From NCBI GenBank assembly GCA_026936325.1, contig JAPTHN010000005.1, forward strand, positions 58,953,514 through 59,017,513: 64,000 nucleotides of DNA. The letters run 5' to 3'. How positions within the stretch are numbered: position 1 is the first letter of the stretch; each line of letters opens with the position of its first letter. The stretch is from Platynereis dumerilii. Its lineage: Eukaryota; Annelida; Polychaeta; Phyllodocida; Nereididae. The position numbers and the translations under genes are program-made. The notes beneath the pieces are model-generated. The model did not search any database. It was not told the DNA's origin and worked only from the letters and a program-made list of their open reading frames with translations. Below, piece by piece: positions 57,802 to 64,000 of this stretch.

Positions 57802-60800
57802 GAAAATACACAATTGACAGAATGTACGATGTATAAATGATCGAGTGATATTGATAAAATGAACCTTTGGAATGGCCAGGTTTGGCCAGCAGGCCTCTGA
57901 CTCACATCGGTTCAGGACAGAAGCATTACTGCCCTATGCATAGCATGGGCAGTAATTACAAATGCATGTAGGGCACATTGTGTGGCAGCCTGGCTGGCCT
58001 AACCTTCTGTTGTTTTTTTTTTCTTTTCATGCAAAGGATTATCAAATTTATGTTTGGAGAGAGCATATGGCCTAATTCAAAAATAATGAAGCCAAAGTGT
58101 GACATGACCATCAAACTTTTAAAATGTTTATATCTACCAAATGACCACATAATACTGTAACAAACATGTCTAAGTTCTAGAAACTCTATTTACCATTTGG
58201 CTGTGGTTTGTGGAAATAACTGATAAAAGCCGAATATTACCAAATTTTATTTACTTTTATTTCCATGGCCGTGAAAGAAAAGTAGACAAAAGTACAAGTA
58301 ATACTAGAATGATTGCTTTACTCTTTACAAGAAAACCATGAAAATATGATCAATATTTTCCATAGCGTGACGCTTGCGACAAAGCCCCATTTAAGACATC
58401 TTTGTATTTTACCACCAGAAACCAGCTGCGGACCTGGATTACTTGATTGTTTCTCAAAACTACACAGATTTTGCAATATTACAAGCCAAACCAGATTTAA
58501 AACGGAGCTTTAATGCTCTGTGGCGCTACAAAGTATTCTGGGCGTTAAGCTTGCGACAGATTCACCTACCCTGTTATTCATGGGAATTTTTTCGTGAAAT
58601 AAATTTTCCACAACCATAAGAAGCTTTGAAATGGGTGAGAAGATATAAGACTAGGTCTCAGAGGCCATAACATTCAACTGACACATGTCAAAGGGACAAG
58701 AGAGCATCCCAGAGCAGTAAGCGTCAAATTTGACTTAATTTTTGGAAGTCAACCTTTGAGTACAAATAGCTCAATAATGTCAATACAGGCAAATGAAAGT
58801 ACTTGATTTTATGGATTGATGAAGCCTGAGGATGTAGAGATTCCAAAAAGTGTTGGGAAATTGTCTTAGAATACGTACAAATTTGTAAAACTGAAAGAAT
58901 TCAAGTGGTCAAAAATGTTATGTCACGTTTTTTAAGTGAAAAAATGCTTGTTTTTCAATGTAAGTGGATTCTATCTCAATAACTATGAGCTAGAATGTCG
59001 TGAAATTTTCAGGAAATTTGCACAAAAATGCACTTAAAGCAATGGTGTACCCTTTAGTTGTCACATACAGTCATTCTCATATTTTGAGACCCCTACAGAA
59101 AATATGCTGCGTGGCTTCATTATTTTTTAACTAGGCCTTATACTATTGAAATTTCCATCTGGACTGCTTGGAGCCTCACATTTCTACCTAGTCATATCAC
59201 AGTGTTCCCTGCTTGTGCTATAAAGCCAATCCATTGAAAAAATATAGGATAGAAAGCAATATCACCAACCCGCTCTAGCCTACTCCACGAGGGGCACACA
59301 ACGTAAACACGACATTGTTATATTGAAGTAGGGCTCATCTATTATAAAGTAGAAATATATGTTTAAAATTAAGTTTCAACAACATTAACCCAACATTTAG
59401 GTTTTTTAACAAAGTTATGCAAATGTTTCTAAAACACTGGATGCTACATCAAATCTTGACAATGTTTTACAACATTGCGACAACGTTATTTCTGCCATAC
59501 ATTACAATAATATATAATTTCACAGCAGTATCGCGACTTTGTTATGCACGATTGTGTCACGCCATTGTTGCAACAAAGATATATACCCAATGGAGAATCT
59601 GATCATCTCTCAAGGATTACATGATCTTCTGACTTGTTCTGAGCTTGTCGAGAGCCAATGGTTTAGCCTGACCATAAACAAAACTGTTAAGCAGTGCGAA
59701 GACAGAGACATCGGACTACTTCTGAGCTGAGCTGGAATCATCATGCCTTTGTGATACACAGCAGTGAACAATTGACAAGCAATTTGTGTGGGAGCATCTG
59801 ATGACATAAACATAAGATTGTGTCATTATTGTCATTGACGCCCCAAGTGAGTGATTTGAGGGCCAGTTCAAACAGCCACGTGTTTATAGAAGGTGTTTGT
59901 GCAGTTGGACGACACGGTCTTTCTGTTTCGCGCTATCACCACCAGAGAGTCATCTTGTCCTCCTTGGAAATGCCAAGTTTGTACAGGAAATATCATTGTT
60001 GCTCTTTACTTGTTGCTTCTCTGCTGTCAAAGGAACCCTTCAACGTACTACTAGACTCATTCACTCTCTTTTTCCTTAATTTGAGAAGAGTTGAACAGCA
60101 GCTAAGAATCTCATGCATACAGAGTATACCTTGACTGTCTGTGGTTGGTGGAGAGTGAAGACCAATTATTCAAAACTTGCACATTTCATAACTGTATTGC
60201 GAAAATGTGGAATTGTGTTCTTTCCAAGGAAAGTCTTGCACTGATGAAATTGAATAATAACAATGTTGCAGATTCATACTTTCATTCTGTCAATTGACAG
60301 GCATCACATTATTATCCCAAAGAAGGTTATTCAATTAATATTTATCAAAAATAATGTCAAAACATATAAGCATACAATATTTTATTTTAAATCCAATTCT
60401 TGAGCTTGTAAGTTCTAGATTTTTGGGCGTTTGGTTGCATCATTTATTAAAATCCAAATTTTATGATAAAATGGCAAAGCTGTAAACTATAGCTGGTGCT
60501 TACATTAAAGATACCTGAAAGAGGGTTTACACTGATAATTGTTGCTGAAGTTGAAGATTGCCTATCCTGAAAAGGACCCAATAGCTATCTCCTGGAAATT
60601 GTAACTGAAACATCCCGTTGCACAGCAATCCCTCGTATTATTTGAGCAGGCTTGAAAGTCACCCACATTAAATGTCAAAAGAAAAACTAATAGAAACGTT
60701 TATTTTTATCAGCTGCTCTCAAATATATCTCTGTTTTTTTGTTGAAAAATATTTATCATGCAGTGAAGATACTTGTTAATTGTTAAATTTTTTCGTAAAT

Positions 60801-61959
60801 TAACATGTTGAAAATTAATGGCTTGTGAGTTTCTCAGGAGCTCTGCTATGACATTGGCCTGTATGTATAGTGTTCATGGAGCTGTGATGGTTAAGTTATA
60901 TTTCATATACACATATATTACAACAAGAGTTAAAGTAAGAGTCTGTCAATGCCTGATGCAAAGGCTGCCATTACCTGTCACATGAAACGCTCTCCTGTGT
61001 GCCGAGATAGTGTCTGCCGCACAAGTAGTGTGAAAAGAGCAAGATGTGTATCATCGCTCTTTTGATGACAAAAATCTCCAGATGTACAAAGCAACAATGA
61101 AACAACCAGAAGACAATAATATATGTTACTCAAAGTTGGAAATTTCCACAGAGGTCAAAATGACTGTCTCTTGGAGATTGTGGGCAAGGGAGACTAATTG
61201 ACCCCCTGCACAATCGCTCTCTCTTAAGACACAGCTGTTTGAACTGGCTCTCAAATCACTCACTAGGGGCGTCAAGGTCAATAATGTTGTAGTCGATGTA
61301 TATGTTGTCAGCGACAATAATGAAACTAGTTTGTATGATGTCGCAACCCAAAAGTTAATAATGACATTTATGTTGACATTGAGGTACAAGCAATGTTATG
61401 ACGTTTGTTGAGACCCTTGCACGTTTTTTCTTTATCCCTGATTTTTTATTTATTTTGATCCCTATATCTAAATCTTTTTATAACGGAGTGAAGGACAAGA
61501 GAATACATTAAATTTTTTTTCAGTCTGTCATTTGATGAACGTACAGAATTTGGTATTTATAACTTGGTTAATTTCAGTGACTGATTTTTCATTTGTTCAT
61601 GATTTAAACACAAAGTGATAAACTGCATTTAGGAGAAGCAAGGTCATTCAATTGAAAAGCATCCACTATTCTACCACAGGTGTCACTGCCATTTGATGAA
61701 TGTGTATTTGTATTGAGACTAGGAAGTAATATGAACAAATCTTGGGTTTTTGCAACCATCTTTGCGGAAGTAACTCGACATCCTTGCCTTTTCAATGTTG
61801 GATAAAAAACTACGTAACATGCTATGCGCAGTTTATGAAGGGCTTAATGTGAGCAAGCAAAACATATAGTCTAAAATTTACATTGCCTTGGTACTGATTA
61901 TCAAGACTTGCGCGAGAGAAACTCTGACAATTGCACTGACCTAAATAGTACGGCGCGCG

Positions 61960-62480
61960 TTGGAGTCTGGACAATTTTTTTTGATTCTATATCTCAGAGA
62001 TGTGATCTTTCAGAATTTGAACGATGCCACTCTGTCATCGTTGGGCAATCCGCATAATATGCAAATTAAGGCGGCCATTACCAAAATTCTTGTTTTCGCC
62101 TGTATCTCAGTAACTATGTATGATATCAACATAATTTTGGTGTCTATGTTTTGAGGGGTAAATCATCCAACTAGGCCATTGCTATAAATGTCACATCAAT
62201 AGTTTTAGCAAAATTGACATATTGAGGCCGCCATTACTGAAAATCTTGTTTCTGACTATATCTCCGAAACTACAGGTGCTACCAAAATAATTTGGTATCT
62301 ATCCCCATGTTTTGACGGTTTAAGAATGAGATGAAGCCATTACAGGAAACATCACACCAATATTTTGCATTAAACAGGCATATTAACAAAGCTGCCATAA
62401 CTGAAAATCTTGTTTCCGACAATATTGTGTTACTACACATGGTATCAAAACGCTATTGGTACATGTCACCGTGTTTTGAG
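61960..62480. repeat. About 170-bp tandem repeat, three diverged units
   Basis: Each unit carries GC(G/T)GCCATTAC(T/C)(G/A)AAAATCTTGTTT, TATCTC..(A/T)AACTA, a block like ATAATTTTGGT(G/A)TCTAT, and GTTTTGA(G/C)GG(G/T)(T/A)(A/T)AA. Units start near 62069, 62229 and 62393, with a partial one before. About 70-75% identity by eye. Confidence 0.7.
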
Positions 62481-62489
62481 GGATAAAGA

Positions 62490-62847
62490 AACATCCCAGG
62501 AAACACTCCCAGGCAGGCCCGGCTTGGGCCCGAGCCGGGCTGCCCAGAGGGCCCCATACCGGCAGCCCGCTTGGGCCCAGCTGCGGGGTTGTCACAGGGG
62601 CCCGCAGTGGCCCAGAGTGGGCTTGGGCCCAAGTTGGGCCCATAACAGGCCCCATGAAGGAAATAGATATTGGGCCCCTGTTGGGCCAAAGCGGGTCCCA
62701 GTTCAAATTGGCATGGGCCCAGAATGGGCTACACCCTGGCCTCAAGCATTGTATCATTTGGCACATATTGGGCCAAGGTGGGGCCAAGATGGGCCCAACG
62801 TGGGCCCAAAGAGGGACCAATATGGGCCCAAGGCAGGCCCAAAGTGG
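62490..62847. repeat. 11-bp GGGCCC satellite, left lobe
   Basis: Tandem 11-mers of consensus TGGGCCCAANN. Seven in a row run at about 62770-62846 (TTGGGCCAAGG, TGGGGCCAAGA, TGGGCCCAACG, TGGGCCCAAAG, AGGGACCAATA, TGGGCCCAAGG, CAGGCCCAAAG). Each half-site is palindromic. The left part (62510-62660) is a more scrambled version. Frames rich in W-A-Q-x-G-P simply reflect the 33-base (3 x 11) period. Confidence 0.9.
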
Positions 62848-63231
62848 CATGTATATATTTTTCATTATTTGGCATGTTCACGAATTCGTGGAGGTGTAAA
62901 AACGAGCATGTACGAATTCGTGGACATGAAAAAACGAGCATAGGTGCTCGTGTACATGTAATAACTAACACTCGTGAATGTGCTTTATTATTCATTCGTG
63001 TATATGCTAACACTAACATTCGTGGAAGTGCTATATCATTAGGGTTTAGTGTTAAAATTAGGGTTAGAGTAGTTTTTAGCCAATTTTGTGATTGCTGTGT
63101 TCGTAATCACACATACACAAATTCGTGAATTGCAATATTTCACACTTACACTAATTATAAATTCGTGTATATGTTCGTTTTTGCAGGTTTACAAATTCGT
63201 GTACATGTCAAATAGTGAAAAATATATACCT
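62848..63231. mobile_element. Foldback element with ATTCGTG motif repeats
   Basis: A 384-bp insertion in the 11-bp array, flanked by an 8-bp duplication CAAAGTGG (62840-62847, 63232-63239). The empty site CAGGCCCAAAG-TGGGCCCAAG restores the 11-mer phase. Ends GTATATATTTTTCA(T/C)TATTTG(G/A)CATGT(T/A)CACGAATT are inverted repeats of about 75 bases. Inside, the word (A)TTCGTG(T/G)A(C/T)ATG or close variants recurs about nine times. No coding frame. The 8-bp duplication suggests a hAT-like or similar mobiliser. Confidence 0.82.
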
Positions 63232-63655
63232 CAAAGTGGGCCCAAGACAGGTCTAGATATTGTGCCACATATGGACCCAAACTGGGTCCCAGTTCAAACT
63301 ACCATGGGCACAGAATGGGCTACATACTGGCCTCAGATATTGTGCCACATATGGGTCCAAGCTGGGCCCGAAGTGGATCCTAGTTCAACCTACCACGTGC
63401 ACAGAATGGGCTACATACCGGCCTCAGATATTGTGCCCCATATAGGCCCAAGCTGGGCCCGAAGTGGGTCCCAGTTCAAACTACCATGGGCACAGAATGG
63501 GCTACATATTACCGGCCTCAGATATTGTGCCACATAATATGGGCCCAAGCTGGGCCGAAGTGGGTCCCAGTTCAAGCTGCCACGGGCACAGAATGGGCTA
63601 CAACTGGCCTAGATATTGTGCCACATATAGGCCCAATCTTGGCCCACTTCCAATA
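63232..63655. repeat. 91-bp repeat derived from 11-mers, right lobe
   Basis: About four tandem copies marked by GATATTGTGCC(A/C)CATA (63257, 63337, 63428, 63522, 63613). Each unit is seven 11-mers (TGGGCCCAAGC, TGGGCCCGAAG, TGGGTCCCAGT, TCAAACTACCA, TGGGCACAGAA, TGGGCTACATA, CCGGCCTCAGA) plus a 14-base TATTGTGCCACATA. A diverged unit is also visible in the left lobe at about 62692-62765. Confidence 0.88.
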
Positions 63656-64000
63656 GTTGCAATCAGAGTATAATCAACTTTTTTGAGCATTAAAAACACA
63701 CACAGAACTTTTCATTTTCAGTATTCAATAAAAATTTATATAATTCTTTATTCATAAAATTTAAAATTCACGAAAATATTTAGTAATAGACGGTAAACCT
63801 TTACATGAATATAACATAAAGTAAAATTTCTGAGGAAAAAATTTCTCGAAGTGGAAATATGTGAGCAACTAAATATGCACACTTCCTTTAACTTGAATCT
63901 GTTCTAGGCCCAATGGAAGTGTGCTGACATGAAACACACATAATTATACAGTTAAGCCTATAATCCAATAATTCTACTTTCTTTATACTTTTAAAAATTG
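63656..64000. other. No recognisable feature
   Basis: AT-rich end of the window without frames or repeats. Confidence 0.5.

Larger units (their letters stand above)
52470..61890 (+). repeat. Segmental duplication, copy B
   Basis: Direct partner of copy A, beginning about 1 kb after A ends. It lacks the LINE, the G-rich minisatellite and the 36804 MITE. It contains instead a 976-bp MITE (54477-55452) and a 1.0-kb block (about 56957-57976) with a hAT-type element. The SINE here has lost about 55 bases between two GTCC words compared with copy A. Confidence 0.88.

Noticed and set aside
62410-63673. Overlapping ORFs with W-A-Q-x-G-P protein repeats as a coding gene
   Set aside because: Similar repeats occur in several frames on both strands because the unit is a palindromic 11-mer. 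The foldback insertion would also interrupt them.
1-64000. LTR retrotransposons, Polintons or virus-derived genes
   Set aside because: I looked for long direct repeats, gag/protease/integrase-type motifs and capsid-like frames and found none. The reverse transcriptases here are of the non-LTR type.

Overview
The window is a piece of an AT-rich, repeat-laden invertebrate nuclear genome with large introns. The best taxonomic clue is a neuropeptide gene on the minus strand (about 6.37-19.61 kb). It encodes an adipokinetic-hormone (AKH)-type precursor whose predicted peptide is QFSFSLPGKWGN followed by the amidation/cleavage site GKR. From memory, this is the form of the AKH/GnRH-related peptide of polychaete annelids such as Capitella, so a marine annelid is the most likely source (inference, not searched).

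Layout. 1-5.0 kb: end of a DNA transposon, a decayed minus-strand LINE, then an uninterrupted plus-strand LINE with a PHD finger, endonuclease and reverse transcriptase. 5.0-6.3 kb: intergenic, with SINE and MITE relics. 6.37-19.7 kb: the AKH gene, four proposed exons with splice signals, a TATA/CCAAT/CRE promoter and a poly(A) signal. Its introns hold MITEs, LINE 3' ends, a LINE relic and a fresh SINE. 20-29.9 kb: no gene recognised, but several well-delimited MITEs and hairpin elements. 29.94-33.30 kb: a decayed 3.36-kb hAT-like DNA transposon with a perfect 8-bp target duplication. 34-36 kb: microsatellites and a SINE-like piece.

36.35-61.9 kb is a direct tandem segmental duplication (copy A about 36.35-51.47 kb, copy B about 52.47-61.89 kb). 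Insertions present in only one copy can be read against the empty site in the other. A 4.8-kb LINE split a SINE in copy A, and a 976-bp TA-flanked MITE entered copy B. Copy A also carries a 1.6-kb G-rich higher-order minisatellite, and copy B a hAT-type element full of GACTCC hexamers. 61.9-63.7 kb: a roughly 170-bp tandem repeat, then an 11-bp GGGCCC-based satellite array into which a 384-bp foldback element has inserted with an 8-bp target duplication.

The only host gene I can support is the AKH precursor. Everything else recognisable is mobile or tandemly repeated DNA. I saw no rRNA, no functional tRNA gene, no CRISPR array, no LTR element and no virus-derived element. All identity figures are estimates by eye.
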